Of a stretch of DNA of 64,000 nt, positions 35,634 through 44,016 are shown in pieces. The translations under genes were made by a program, and so were the position numbers. Positions within the stretch are counted from its first letter, which is position 1; the number at the start of each line of letters is the position of its first letter. The notes under the pieces were generated by a model. That model saw nothing but the letters and a program-made list of their open reading frames with translations. It did no database searches and was not told the DNA's origin. This DNA is from VXNJ01 sp009840625 (GTDB lineage Bacteria > Chloroflexota > UBA11872 > VXNJ01): positions 868,001-932,000 of the forward strand of contig OZ242304.1 in assembly GCA_965207915.1 (NCBI GenBank). Direction: 5' to 3'.

Positions 35634-37221
35634 TAGGTTTCTCGCCCAGATCGAATTCCGGCGCCGCGACCAGGAGCACGCCTAGCTCGTCCAGGGACTC
35701 GTCCCCGGCCGAGGCCGTGATTACCTGCTCCAGGATCGCGGCCATGTTATCGCGCAGCTGTTCGGTGCTGGCCGAAGGATCCGCCGTCAGTTCGAGTTCT
35801 TGGCGTTCCGCCGCCAGCACGTCTTCGACCAGTCCGGCGACCGCGTCTCGCACCCGGGCATCCGGATCCTCGTAACGCAGGCGCGCATCGACAAAGTCGC
35901 GCGGCTCCTTGACCAGATAGTCAAAACGGGCGCTCAACGTTGCCACCGCATCGTTTGCGGCCTGCCCGATGTCAACTTCGACGGTGAGCGAATTCTCCAG
36001 CCTCGAGATCTGCTCGCGCCGCGTCATGGGGGGCGGCGCGGCCCAGTACCAGCCGGGACCGGTCACCGCGATCGCCGCATCCGAGCCCTCGAAATTCACC
36101 CCGGTAACCGTCTGGCGGGTCAAATCGACGAAATTGATCGCTCCCGGCGGCTGCCAAAGGGTGTTGGTGCGGACGATCTCAAACTGGTCGTTGGCCAGCC
36201 GGAACACGCCGGCCATGGCAATAAGAATCAACGCGATGACGATTCCGCCAAAGGGCTTGAATATCGCCTGCAGCCAGGCCGAGCCGCCCGGATTCACATC
36301 CGGGTCGTAGTCGGCGGTTACGTTTTTGAGCCGCAGTTGGGAGCGGCCGCCAAATCCGCGCGGCCCGTTGGAGAACGCGTACACCGCCTGGGCCAGATCG
36401 CTGTAGGCGGAGGCCGCGGGCAGCAGCCCGAATTCCAGCGCCAGCCGCTCCAATCGCCACAGGACCCCGGCCAGCCGGCGCGCATCGCTGTGCGGCAGGC
36501 CCGTCCGCCCGCCGACCAGCGCGCGGGCCTCGGCGACGACGTCCGATGCCGCTTCCAGAAACCCGTCCTCGATCGCGCCGCAATCGACGACCGTCAGACG
36601 CGGTTTCTTGGGCAGTCGCGGCAGCGGCGGAGACTTGCGCAGCTGCGATATCACCAGCGCCAGACCGGGAACCGAACAGATCAGCCCGGCCAGCGGCAGC
36701 CCGCCGACGTTGGCGCCGGCCGAGCCCACGAACGCGCCGACGGCTTCGCCGACCAGCGGCACCGGACCGATTGCCAGGCCGAGCGCTCCCAGCAACGACG
36801 CGACCAGGAACGGCGAACCAACCGCGACCAGGACCAGGTAGGCGGTCTGGCCGAAGAACCGGCGACGGGTCGCGGAGAGCCGGCGTGCCAGTTGCCGTTC
36901 CAGTTCGGCGACCTGGCCGGCGCCCATCTCGGGTCGCTGCCCGAGCAGGCCGCGGTCTGGATCTCCCGCAGCCATTGCGGCCATAACCAGGTTGCGGTCG
37001 TGGGCCAGCAACCAGCCGCCGCTAAGCGGATCGGGGGCCACGCAGTAGGTGGCGGCCGGCAAATCGACGCCCGGCGGCTCGGGTTCGGCTACCGGTTCGG
37101 CGGCCTCATCCCCGGGAGCCGCGGACTCGGCCGAATCGGTCGACGGATCCTGCGCCAGATCCTCATCGATTTCTTCGATCTCTTCAACTTCGAAGACCTC
37201 GAAGTCTTCCGGTTCGCGCAT
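35626..37221 (-). CDS. membrane protein with C-terminal SPFH/band-7-like region, unknown function
   Basis: 531 residues. Residues 1-57 are strongly acidic (FEVFEVEEIEEIDEDL). Hydrophobic segments lie at ~124-152, 174-193 and 323-342, with a large polar domain between (200-320). The C-terminal part reads like a stomatin/prohibitin domain: INFVDLTRQTVTG, GPGWYWAAPPPMTRRE, SLTVEVDIGQ, ARFDYLVKEPRDFVDARL, DARVRDAVAGLVEDVL and ELGVLLVAA. The homology is my reading of the pattern and needs profile confirmation. It starts four bases after the preceding gene and overlaps the RodZ-like gene, so it is certainly in one operon with them. Confidence 0.65.
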   Translation of the reverse strand: MREPEDFEVFEVEEIEEIDEDLAQDPSTDSAESAAPGDEAAEPVAEPEPPGVDLPAATYCVAPDPLSGGWLLAHDRNLVMAAMAAGDPDRGLLGQRPEMGAGQVAELERQLARRLSATRRRFFGQTAYLVLVAVGSPFLVASLLGALGLAIGPVPLVGEAVGAFVGSAGANVGGLPLAGLICSVPGLALVISQLRKSPPLPRLPKKPRLTVVDCGAIEDGFLEAASDVVAEARALVGGRTGLPHSDARRLAGVLWRLERLALEFGLLPAASAYSDLAQAVYAFSNGPRGFGGRSQLRLKNVTADYDPDVNPGGSAWLQAIFKPFGGIVIALILIAMAGVFRLANDQFEIVRTNTLWQPPGAINFVDLTRQTVTGVNFEGSDAAIAVTGPGWYWAAPPPMTRREQISRLENSLTVEVDIGQAANDAVATLSARFDYLVKEPRDFVDARLRYEDPDARVRDAVAGLVEDVLAAERQELELTADPSASTEQLRDNMAAILEQVITASAGDESLDELGVLLVAAPEFDLGEKPSV

Positions 37222-37224
37222 GGC

Positions 37225-38271
37225 CTAGGGCCGATCCAGCGAGCCGGACGCGGCGCCGGCGATGACGGCCGAGGCGGCCGCCAGCAGGAAGTTTGCGCGC
37301 CGCGACGGATCGTCCATAGTTCCGTAGGCGCTGAGCCCGTCGGCACCCAGCCGCCAACGCGCAAAGGCGGCCGAGGAGACCGCGCTGCCGGTCCCTCCCA
37401 GGTCCAGGTAGACGCCCGGTTCGGCCGGGACCAGGCCGGCACCGAACGCGGCCCGTAATTCGGCCAAGTTGCGGGTAAAGGCCACCGCCAATTCGTCCTC
37501 GACCAATTTGTCGGGCACCGGCCGGAAGCGTCGGCGCAATCCGCCGAACCGCAGGTGGGCGGACATGAAGCGGGCTATTTCGTGCTCGCGCAGCCGCGAC
37601 AGCCGGGACCGGGCCCGCTTGTAGCCGCGTGCGGCCGCCGAACCCGGCCAGTCGCGCTTGTAAGCGGCCGCCAGCTGGCGCTCCAGTTCCGCCAGGACCT
37701 CGGGTGGGAGGCTGGCCATGATGGTGAGAAAGCCTTCGTTCCCGCCCAGCCCGCGCGCTCCGCCGGCATCGCGCAGGCTGAGCAGCACGTCGGGGCGATT
37801 CGATTCGAGGTGCGAGGTCAAGCTGGCCCAGAAACCGCGCACGCCCAGTGCCCCCGAGCGAGCCAGCGCGGCCCCCAAGAAATCGCCGCCGGCCGGGGTG
37901 CGGCCGCGACTGCGTCTGGCCTGGGGGAACTCGATCACGTAGATGCGGACCAGGCAGGCGTGCAGGAGCCGCTGCCGATCGGTCGAGCCCGAACCCAGGG
38001 CCCGGATCAACGCGCGCGCCGCCACCCGTTCGGGACCGGTGGGGGAGAGCGGGGCGATTTCGATTGCCAGGCTGCGTCCGGATGTTCCGCCGCCGATCGT
38101 GTAGACGTTCAGGTCCGCCGACAGGCCCGGTTGGACGGACGCGCTGGCGATCCGTTCAACGTCGTAGGCCAGTTCGAGTTCGCGGAGTTGCTCCTGCCAG
38201 TCGGCGCCGTCGCTGAGTTGCTTGTACAGGTCCCCGTAGACGACCGGGATGCGGATGTTTTCCTCAACCAT
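37225..38271 (-). CDS. unknown soluble protein of the five-gene operon
   Basis: 348 residues from ATG 38271 (MVEENIRIPVVYGD), overlapping the previous gene by eight bases. No family is recognised. It contains a strand-rich N-terminal part (LNVYTIGGGTSGRSLAIEIA), a helical Arg-rich middle (YKRARSRLSRLREHEIARFM) and a Gly/Ser-rich end (YLDLGGTGSAVSSAAFARW) with a mildly hydrophobic C-terminus. A long in-frame extension upstream to 38775 reads as a shadow of the neighbouring gene and is rejected. It is presumably cytoplasmic and works with the membrane proteins around it. Confidence 0.7.
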   Translation of the reverse strand: MVEENIRIPVVYGDLYKQLSDGADWQEQLRELELAYDVERIASASVQPGLSADLNVYTIGGGTSGRSLAIEIAPLSPTGPERVAARALIRALGSGSTDRQRLLHACLVRIYVIEFPQARRSRGRTPAGGDFLGAALARSGALGVRGFWASLTSHLESNRPDVLLSLRDAGGARGLGGNEGFLTIMASLPPEVLAELERQLAAAYKRDWPGSAAARGYKRARSRLSRLREHEIARFMSAHLRFGGLRRRFRPVPDKLVEDELAVAFTRNLAELRAAFGAGLVPAEPGVYLDLGGTGSAVSSAAFARWRLGADGLSAYGTMDDPSRRANFLLAAASAVIAGAASGSLDRP

Positions 38272-39007
38272 CGCCGGGGCTCCGGTCCGGATCGTCGTCA
38301 ACCGGCTCCGCGCCGGCATCGATGACCTCGATTTCGGCATCCGCCGGTTCGGGATCCTCCTCCGGGCCGCCGGCCAGCAGCGGGCGGTCGAGCCCGGCCG
38401 CCGGGGCCAGCCAAACCCCGTCGACCTGCCCGGGGTGCAGGCCGGTCGGTTCGGCCAGGAGCTGTTCGTAGAGAAATTCGGCCTCCGGCAGGGCCAGCGA
38501 GCGCGCAAGCGAACTGGCGCCCAGATATGCCAAACGCTCGTCGGTTTCGTCGTCGAACAGGTCTCCCAGCCGGGCCAGCCCGGAATGGGCCGAGCGGACC
38601 ATCGGGCTCGCCGCCAGGTTTTCCGGACGCCCCAGCCTGGGGATGCGGCGTCGGGTGCGCAGGCCGGCTTTGGCCAGCATCCAGATGCCCGCCAGGGCCG
38701 GTATCGCCATTCCCTGGGCCGAGGCCAGTAGGCCCAGGCCGAGCGCGAACTCGTAGAGGTTGCGCAACACCGCAAAGCGCCGCCGCACCGTTCCCGGGCC
38801 GGGCCGGGTGGCGTAGAAGATACGTTGCGTCTCGGCGCGGGCGGCCAGTTCGACCCCGACCCAGTCGAGCTGACGGTCGCCGCCGTAGCAGACCTTGATG
38901 GTTTCGGGCAGATCGGTCGGCTCGATCGCCATCAGGCGCCGCGAAGCCCGCGAAACCCTGACCCAGGTGCCTTCCGCCAGGGGGATGGCCAAGCAGATTA
39001 CCTCCAT
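38264..39007 (-). CDS. unknown membrane protein B of the five-gene operon
   Basis: 247 residues; the ATG follows the stop of the previous gene without a gap. An N-terminal polar domain (~1-78) is followed by a long hydrophobic stretch (~84-113, possibly two short helices), a basic segment (RTRRRIPRLGRPENL), a C-terminal helical part (ARLGDLFDDETDERLAYLG, LARSLALPEAEFLYEQLL) and a very acidic tail. The layout and the C-terminal pattern recall protein A encoded just upstream, so the two may be diverged paralogues. No known family is recognised. Confidence 0.65.
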   Translation of the reverse strand: MEVICLAIPLAEGTWVRVSRASRRLMAIEPTDLPETIKVCYGGDRQLDWVGVELAARAETQRIFYATRPGPGTVRRRFAVLRNLYEFALGLGLLASAQGMAIPALAGIWMLAKAGLRTRRRIPRLGRPENLAASPMVRSAHSGLARLGDLFDDETDERLAYLGASSLARSLALPEAEFLYEQLLAEPTGLHPGQVDGVWLAPAAGLDRPLLAGGPEEDPEPADAEIEVIDAGAEPVDDDPDRSPGDG

Positions 39008-39607
39008 CTAGGCGGCCCTGAAACCTAGTGGACTGAGCTGCGCCGGATCGCGCAGACCCCGGTAGAAAGCTGCTGCCTGCAACCATCCGATCGAACGGGC
39101 GGCATTTTCAAAATCGATGTGGTTCGGAGCCTGGCCGGCGGCCGTCAGTCCCCATATCTGCCCGATCCGCTGGACCGAGTTCCCGTCCAGCCCGGGACCG
39201 GCCGTCAGGATCCGGCCCGGCCGCCCGCGGCGGCGGCGCCGCAGCAGCATCTGGGCGCTCGAGGGGAGGAATCCGGCCGCTGCCGCCACCAGCAACACCG
39301 GCCATTGCGGGAATGCCCCGTCGATGAAGTAGTAGACGAGCAGTCCCAGGATCGTCAGCTCGGTGATGGCCACCGGAATCCGGCGCAGCATGCGCCCGGA
39401 CCGCGGCTGCGGGACGGTCGCCAGGCGCTGCTGGCACTCGGCCCGCAGATAGTCGATCTCGCCCGGCGACAGCTCGAACGGAGCGTACACCTCGAGCTGC
39501 AGCTCGCCGGCCGCGCTGAGCGAACGCTCGTCGAACATGACCGCCGCCCCGGTTTCGGTGGGCAGGATGAAGGCGTCCGCCGGTTGCAAGTTTTTGGCCC
39601 CTGACAC
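39008..39607 (-). CDS. unknown membrane protein A of the five-gene operon
   Basis: 199 residues from GTG 39607; ATG 39538 is an alternative start. A polar N-terminal domain (LQLEVYAPFELSPGEIDYLR) precedes two hydrophobic helices (~77-95, 101-118), an Arg cluster (LLRRRRRGRPGR) and a C-terminal part (RIGQIWGLTAAGQ, AARSIGWLQAAAFYRGL). No family is recognised. It is the first gene of the operon and diverges from mnmG across 131 bases, where both promoters must lie. Confidence 0.65.
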   Translation of the reverse strand: MSGAKNLQPADAFILPTETGAAVMFDERSLSAAGELQLEVYAPFELSPGEIDYLRAECQQRLATVPQPRSGRMLRRIPVAITELTILGLLVYYFIDGAFPQWPVLLVAAAAGFLPSSAQMLLRRRRRGRPGRILTAGPGLDGNSVQRIGQIWGLTAAGQAPNHIDFENAARSIGWLQAAAFYRGLRDPAQLSPLGFRAA

Positions 39608-39738
39608 TTAATTCAGGCTCAAGCCGGGAACCGGGGCCCGGCAGGGGCCCGCGGCCGGCAGCTGTCGGGAGGGCGGGATAATCGCCCACACACTGGTCCG
39701 GTGCCGATTTTCGCACCGGCCCAAACCCCGCCCCGGAT

Positions 39739-41691
39739 ATGAGCACCGCGCGCAATCACCCCGTTCCCGAATTCGACGTCGTTGTAGTCGGCGGCGGCCA
39801 CTCCGGGTGCGAAGCCGCCCTGGCGGCGGCCCGCATCGGCGCGCGCACGATGCTGGTCACGCAGAACCTCAACAAGGTGGCCGGCATGCCGTGCAACCCG
39901 TCGATCGGCGGCCCGGCCAAAGGACACCTGGTTCGCGAGATCGACGCCCTGGGCGGCGAGATGGCCCGCAACAGCGATCGAACCCAGCTCCAGATGCGCA
40001 CCCTGAACACCGGCAAGGGGCCCGCCGTCCGGGCGATGCGCGCCCAGTGCGACAAGGCCCTCTATTCGCAATCGATGGGCTCCGCGCTGCGGCGCTGCCG
40101 GAACCTGGTGGTCCGCCAGGCCCAGGTGGATCGGCTCATCTGGGAGCCCGGTGACGGGAATTCCTGGCGGATCGGCGGAGTCGTGACTGGCGATGGCGAA
40201 GCCATCCGGAGCCGCTGCGTGGTGATCACTACCGGCACGTTTCTCAACGGCCGGATCGTTATGGGCGAACAGGTGTTCCAGGCCGGCCGTGCCGGGGAAC
40301 CGGCCGCCTTCGGGATCTCCGAAGATCTCGGCGAACACGGTTTCGAGCTCGGGCGCTTAAAGACCGGCACGCCCCCGCGGATTGACGCCGAGAGCATCGA
40401 TTACCGACTGACCGAGATTCAGCCGGGTTCACCCGATCCGCTCTACTTCTCCTTCCTCGGTCCGGACCGCGACCACCGGCTGAGCGAACCCGCCGCGGCC
40501 TGGTATCCGGGCATCGAAAACCACCGCTGGTCGCCCCAGATGCCCTGCTACAGCGTCCACACCAATCCGCGATCGCACGCGATCATTTCCGGCAACCTGC
40601 ACCGCGCCCCGATGTACGACGGCACGATCGCCAGCACCGGCCCGCGTTACTGCCCTTCGATCGAGGACAAGATCGTGCGGTTCGCGCAAAAGTCTTCGCA
40701 CCAGCTGTTTCTTGAGCCGGAGGGTTTCGCCGATCGTTCGGTCTACGTCCAAGGCGCCAACACCTCGCTGCCGGCCGACGTGCAACAGGCGATGCTCGAA
40801 TCGGTTCCGGCGCTGGCAAGCGCGCGGGTGCTGCGCTACGGCTATGCGATCGAATACGACTACGCGCCGCCGCACCAGATTGACGCGACGCTGGAGGCCC
40901 GATCGGCGGCCGGACTTTTCCTGGCCGGCCAGATCAACGGCACCACCGGTTACGAGGAGGCGGCCGCCCAGGGTCTGCTGGCCGGAATTAATGCGGCCCT
41001 TACCGCGACCGGGCGGGAACCGCTGACGATCGGCCGCCACCAGGGGTACGTGGGGGTCATGGTCGATGACCTGGTCACCAAGGATCTGGACGAACCCTAT
41101 CGGGTCCACACCTCTCGCGCCGAATACCGGCTGCTGCTGCGCCAGGACAACGCCGACCGGCGGCTGACCCCGATCGCCGCCCGCCTGGGCATGGCCGACG
41201 GGGAGCGCTTGGACCGCCTGGAGCGCAAAGAGGCCCAGATCGCCCGGGCCGAAGACTGGCTACGCTCGGCGCGACTGGGGCCGGAGCGGGTCAACCCCTA
41301 CCTGCTGGGCCTGGGGCAGACCGCGGTGCGCGAGACGGTCCCGGCGCACCGCCTGCTGGCGCGCCCCGGGGTGACCCTGAACGAGCTGCGCACGCTGGTC
41401 GGGGAGCCGGGGTTTGCAGCAGAAGTCGCCGAGCAGGTGGAGTTGGCCAGCCTTTACGCCGGTTACATCAGCCAGCAGCAACGCCAGGTCGAACGGGCTC
41501 GATCGCAGGAGGACGCGGTCCTGCCGGACTGGCTCGATTACTCGGGTATTCAGGGGCTGCGCACCGAAGCCCGAATCAAGCTGGCGCGGCATCGACCGGC
41601 CACGCTCGGTCAGGCTTCGCGCCTTTCCGGGGTGACCGCCTCCGACCTGGCGGTGCTCATGGTCCAGCTGCGCAGAGCGCAGGCGGCCTAG
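39739..41691 (+). CDS. mnmG: tRNA uridine-5-carboxymethylaminomethyl modification enzyme MnmG
   Basis: 650 residues. The FAD-binding VVVGGGHSGCEAALAAARIGA, MPCNPSIGGPAKGHLVREID, MRTLNTGKGPAVRAMRAQ, GRLKTGTPPRID-type LGRLKTGTPPRIDAES, GQINGTTGYEEAAAQGL and TSRAEYRLLLRQDNADRRL are all present. With MnmE it installs the (c)mnm5 group on wobble uridine of certain tRNAs. Its partner mnmE is not in the window. Its TAG stop overlaps the stop of the convergent gene in the shared palindrome CTAG. Confidence 0.97.
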   Translation: MSTARNHPVPEFDVVVVGGGHSGCEAALAAARIGARTMLVTQNLNKVAGMPCNPSIGGPAKGHLVREIDALGGEMARNSDRTQLQMRTLNTGKGPAVRAMRAQCDKALYSQSMGSALRRCRNLVVRQAQVDRLIWEPGDGNSWRIGGVVTGDGEAIRSRCVVITTGTFLNGRIVMGEQVFQAGRAGEPAAFGISEDLGEHGFELGRLKTGTPPRIDAESIDYRLTEIQPGSPDPLYFSFLGPDRDHRLSEPAAAWYPGIENHRWSPQMPCYSVHTNPRSHAIISGNLHRAPMYDGTIASTGPRYCPSIEDKIVRFAQKSSHQLFLEPEGFADRSVYVQGANTSLPADVQQAMLESVPALASARVLRYGYAIEYDYAPPHQIDATLEARSAAGLFLAGQINGTTGYEEAAAQGLLAGINAALTATGREPLTIGRHQGYVGVMVDDLVTKDLDEPYRVHTSRAEYRLLLRQDNADRRLTPIAARLGMADGERLDRLERKEAQIARAEDWLRSARLGPERVNPYLLGLGQTAVRETVPAHRLLARPGVTLNELRTLVGEPGFAAEVAEQVELASLYAGYISQQQRQVERARSQEDAVLPDWLDYSGIQGLRTEARIKLARHRPATLGQASRLSGVTASDLAVLMVQLRRAQAA

Positions 41692-42317
41692 ACGGGTCGG
41701 TTGAACCCGGGCGTGACCTTCCTGGTCGCGGCCACGAAATCCGGATCCGCCGACCGCACCGCGCTGATGCGCGGAGCCCCGACTGTCAGATCCAACTGGT
41801 AGGCCAGGTGCTGCGGCAGCCCTGCCGCCAGGAGCTTCACCTGAACTTCGACGCTCTGCCGGCGGCCCAGGTCCAGCGTTGCCAGGCCCGGACCCGAAAA
41901 CGGGCCGCGCAGGAATTCCTCGCCCTCGAGCTGCAGGCCGAGCAGCAGGTCGGCGCTGCCGCCGACTTCCACCATCACCGGATCGAGCAGGTTGCCGGAG
42001 GAATTGCGCCAGATTCCGCGCACCACGTCATCCAATAGCACCTCGCCGCTGTCGAGATCGCGGAAGCTGAGCAGGCACTTGAGATTGGGAAATCCGAGGC
42101 GGGGGCGGGGGCCGATGGGCAGGCCGAAGATTCGCTTGCGGGCATGCGTCGTCAGCCGTATGCCGGCCAGCGCGGCGCTGACGCTGCCGCCGTCGGCGAA
42201 TTCCACCTGGCAGCCGGATTCGGCGAACGGCGCGACCACCACCGGGGCGTAGTCGCCGGCGACCGGACCGCGCGCCGGCGCGTTGGGGTTGTCGATCGTC
42301 AGCTTGCCAAATTCCAC
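41688..42317 (-). CDS. conserved-looking protein of unknown function (209 aa)
   Basis: 209 residues from GTG 42317 (VEFGKLTIDNPNAP), chosen for GGGAG six bases upstream. It is soluble and beta-rich, with segments DYAPVVVAPFAESGCQVEF, GLPIGPRPRLGFPNLKCLLSFRD, and LLLGLQLEGEEFLRGPFSG, and no signal peptide or membrane helix. I recognise no family. It is divergent from the sulfatase (126 bases) and convergent with mnmG. Longer in-frame reading upstream to 43079 is antisense to the sulfatase and rejected. Confidence 0.65.
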   Translation of the reverse strand: MEFGKLTIDNPNAPARGPVAGDYAPVVVAPFAESGCQVEFADGGSVSAALAGIRLTTHARKRIFGLPIGPRPRLGFPNLKCLLSFRDLDSGEVLLDDVVRGIWRNSSGNLLDPVMVEVGGSADLLLGLQLEGEEFLRGPFSGPGLATLDLGRRQSVEVQVKLLAAGLPQHLAYQLDLTVGAPRISAVRSADPDFVAATRKVTPGFNRPV

Positions 42318-42443
42318 GATGGCTCCCGGTTCCCGGCCTTTGTTGTCCGATTCGGCCAATTTTCCCAAAGCCGCGCGGCCGAATGCGCCCTTATCATGGA
42401 TTGCCCGTTTCCGCACCCCGTCCCTATTGGAAGTCGTACCGGC

Positions 42444-43907
42444 ATGCCGCGATCGCGCCCCAACATCCTGTTCGTAATCACCGACCAGCAGCGCTACGAA
42501 ACGGTTAACGCGCTCGGCTACGAATACATGGACACGCCGGTGCAGGACCGCCTGGTGCGCGAAGGGGTCAGTTTTTCGGGCTGCCACGTCAACGCGCCTT
42601 CCTGCGGGCCCTCGCGGGGAGCGTTGTTCAGCGGTCTGAGCCCGCACAACAGCGGCGCCCTGATGAACCAGCAGACCTGGCCGCGGACCTGGGTCAAGGA
42701 CCTGTCCGATTCGGGATATCACTGCGTAAACGTCGGCAAAATGCACGCCTGGCCGTTCTGGGGGATGCATGGGTTCAACGAGCGGTTCGTGGTCGAAAAC
42801 AAGCAGCGCCATTTCGCCGAGCGCGTCTGGACCGGCAACAACCTGACGTTCTTCGACGAATGGGACAAGGCGCTCTGGCAGGCCGGGACCCGGCGCCTGG
42901 AACGCGACGACCTGAAGGAGTGGCCGGAATTTGAGACCAGCGACGGCGCCTACGACTGGTGGGAAGAAGACGACCTGCACCCCGATGTTTTCGTCGGCGA
43001 CATGGCCATCCGTTGGCTGGAGAACTTTCCCGAGAACGACAAGCCGATCTTCCTTGAAGTTGGGTTCCCCGGTCCGCACCCGCCGTTCGACCCGATCAAG
43101 CGCTACGCGGACGCCTACATGGAAAAAGACCTGCCGATGCTGGAGGTCAGCGAGGAGGAGATGGAGGCCCAGCCGGAGGCGCTGAAGAAGTTCCGCGACT
43201 ACCAGCAGATTCGATTTCCCGACTCAATCTTTTTCGACCCGCACGCCCCGAGCGAGCGGCGCCACCGCCAGCGGGCCTATTACCTGGCCAACGTGACCAT
43301 GATCGACGAGAAGCTGGGCCAGATCCTGGAAACGATCGAGAAGCGCTGGTCACTGGACGACTGGGTGATCATCTTCACCTCCGACCACGGCGAGCACCTG
43401 GGTGACCACGGAATCGTCGAGAAATGGACCATGTACGACTGCTCGGTGCGGGTGCCGCTGATGTTCAGCGCGCCCGGGCGCATCGAGGGCGGCCGCCACA
43501 TCGACGACCTGGTGCAGCTGTTCGACATCGGACCGACGATCCTGGATTTTGCCGGGGTCGAAACGCCCGAGCATTTCGAAGCACAGTCGCTCATGGGACT
43601 GCTGCGCGACGAACCCGGCGCCAGCGGACGCGAATACGTGTTCTCCGAACACGGGCCCGACCCGATGCTGCATATGGTCGAGTACGAGATGATGGTTCGC
43701 GACAAGGACTGGAAGCTCGTCGAATTCCTGGGCGAGGAGGACGGCCAGCTCTACGACCTGCGTTCAGACCCGGACGAGGTAGTAAATCTCTGGCACGACC
43801 CCGATCACGCCGAGCAGAAGGCCCACCTGCGCGAGGTGCTGCACCGCTGGTTCCTGCGCAGCACGGTCCGAACAACTGCTTCGCGGGTCCCGGCGATCAA
43901 CCCTTAA
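42444..43907 (+). CDS. type I sulfatase (formylglycine-dependent)
   Basis: 487 residues from ATG 42444. NILFVITDQQRYETVNALG gives the metal-binding Asp, and PSCGPSRGALFSGL contains the CxPSR sulfatase signature whose Cys54 would be converted to formylglycine. GKMHAWPFWGMHGF and IIFTSDHGEHLGDHGIVEK provide the remaining catalytic and metal residues. No signal peptide is seen, so it is cytoplasmic or exported by another route. It may desulfate sulfated polysaccharides or small sulfate esters; choline-sulfatase-like or phosphonate-hydrolase-like relatives share this architecture. No formylglycine-generating enzyme is in the window. Confidence 0.9.
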   Translation: MPRSRPNILFVITDQQRYETVNALGYEYMDTPVQDRLVREGVSFSGCHVNAPSCGPSRGALFSGLSPHNSGALMNQQTWPRTWVKDLSDSGYHCVNVGKMHAWPFWGMHGFNERFVVENKQRHFAERVWTGNNLTFFDEWDKALWQAGTRRLERDDLKEWPEFETSDGAYDWWEEDDLHPDVFVGDMAIRWLENFPENDKPIFLEVGFPGPHPPFDPIKRYADAYMEKDLPMLEVSEEEMEAQPEALKKFRDYQQIRFPDSIFFDPHAPSERRHRQRAYYLANVTMIDEKLGQILETIEKRWSLDDWVIIFTSDHGEHLGDHGIVEKWTMYDCSVRVPLMFSAPGRIEGGRHIDDLVQLFDIGPTILDFAGVETPEHFEAQSLMGLLRDEPGASGREYVFSEHGPDPMLHMVEYEMMVRDKDWKLVEFLGEEDGQLYDLRSDPDEVVNLWHDPDHAEQKAHLREVLHRWFLRSTVRTTASRVPAINP

Positions 43908-43915
43908 GGCACAGC

Positions 43916-43935
43916 GGCACCGGGCGCCCGGTGCC
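43916..43935. terminator. 20-bp perfect palindrome between convergent genes
   Basis: GGCACCGGGC followed directly by GCCCGGTGCC forms a perfect 20-bp dyad eight bases after the sulfatase stop, in the 109-bp gap before the convergent 908-aa gene. Its site suits a bidirectional terminator; no U-run follows, so a Rho-independent mechanism is not assured. Confidence 0.45.
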
Positions 43936-44016
43936 CAAGGTTCCGCCGGCCCGGTTTATGGCGAACGCTGACTTCCGCGGGCGGGTGGTTGGACGGCCAG
44001 CGAGAGTTGCCCGGTT

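Noticed and set aside
35800..37458. Plus-strand open frame of 552 codons
   Set aside because: Antisense to the SPFH-like operon gene; Arg/Gln/Pro-rich shadow sequence without motifs.
38272..38775. N-terminal extension of the 348-residue operon protein
   Set aside because: The 168 extra codons are rich in Trp/Pro/Arg and coincide with another gene in a different frame; ATG 38271 with an 8-base overlap is the better start.
42318..43079. N-terminal extension of the 209-residue protein
   Set aside because: It is antisense to the sulfatase gene; GTG 42317 has its own ribosome site.
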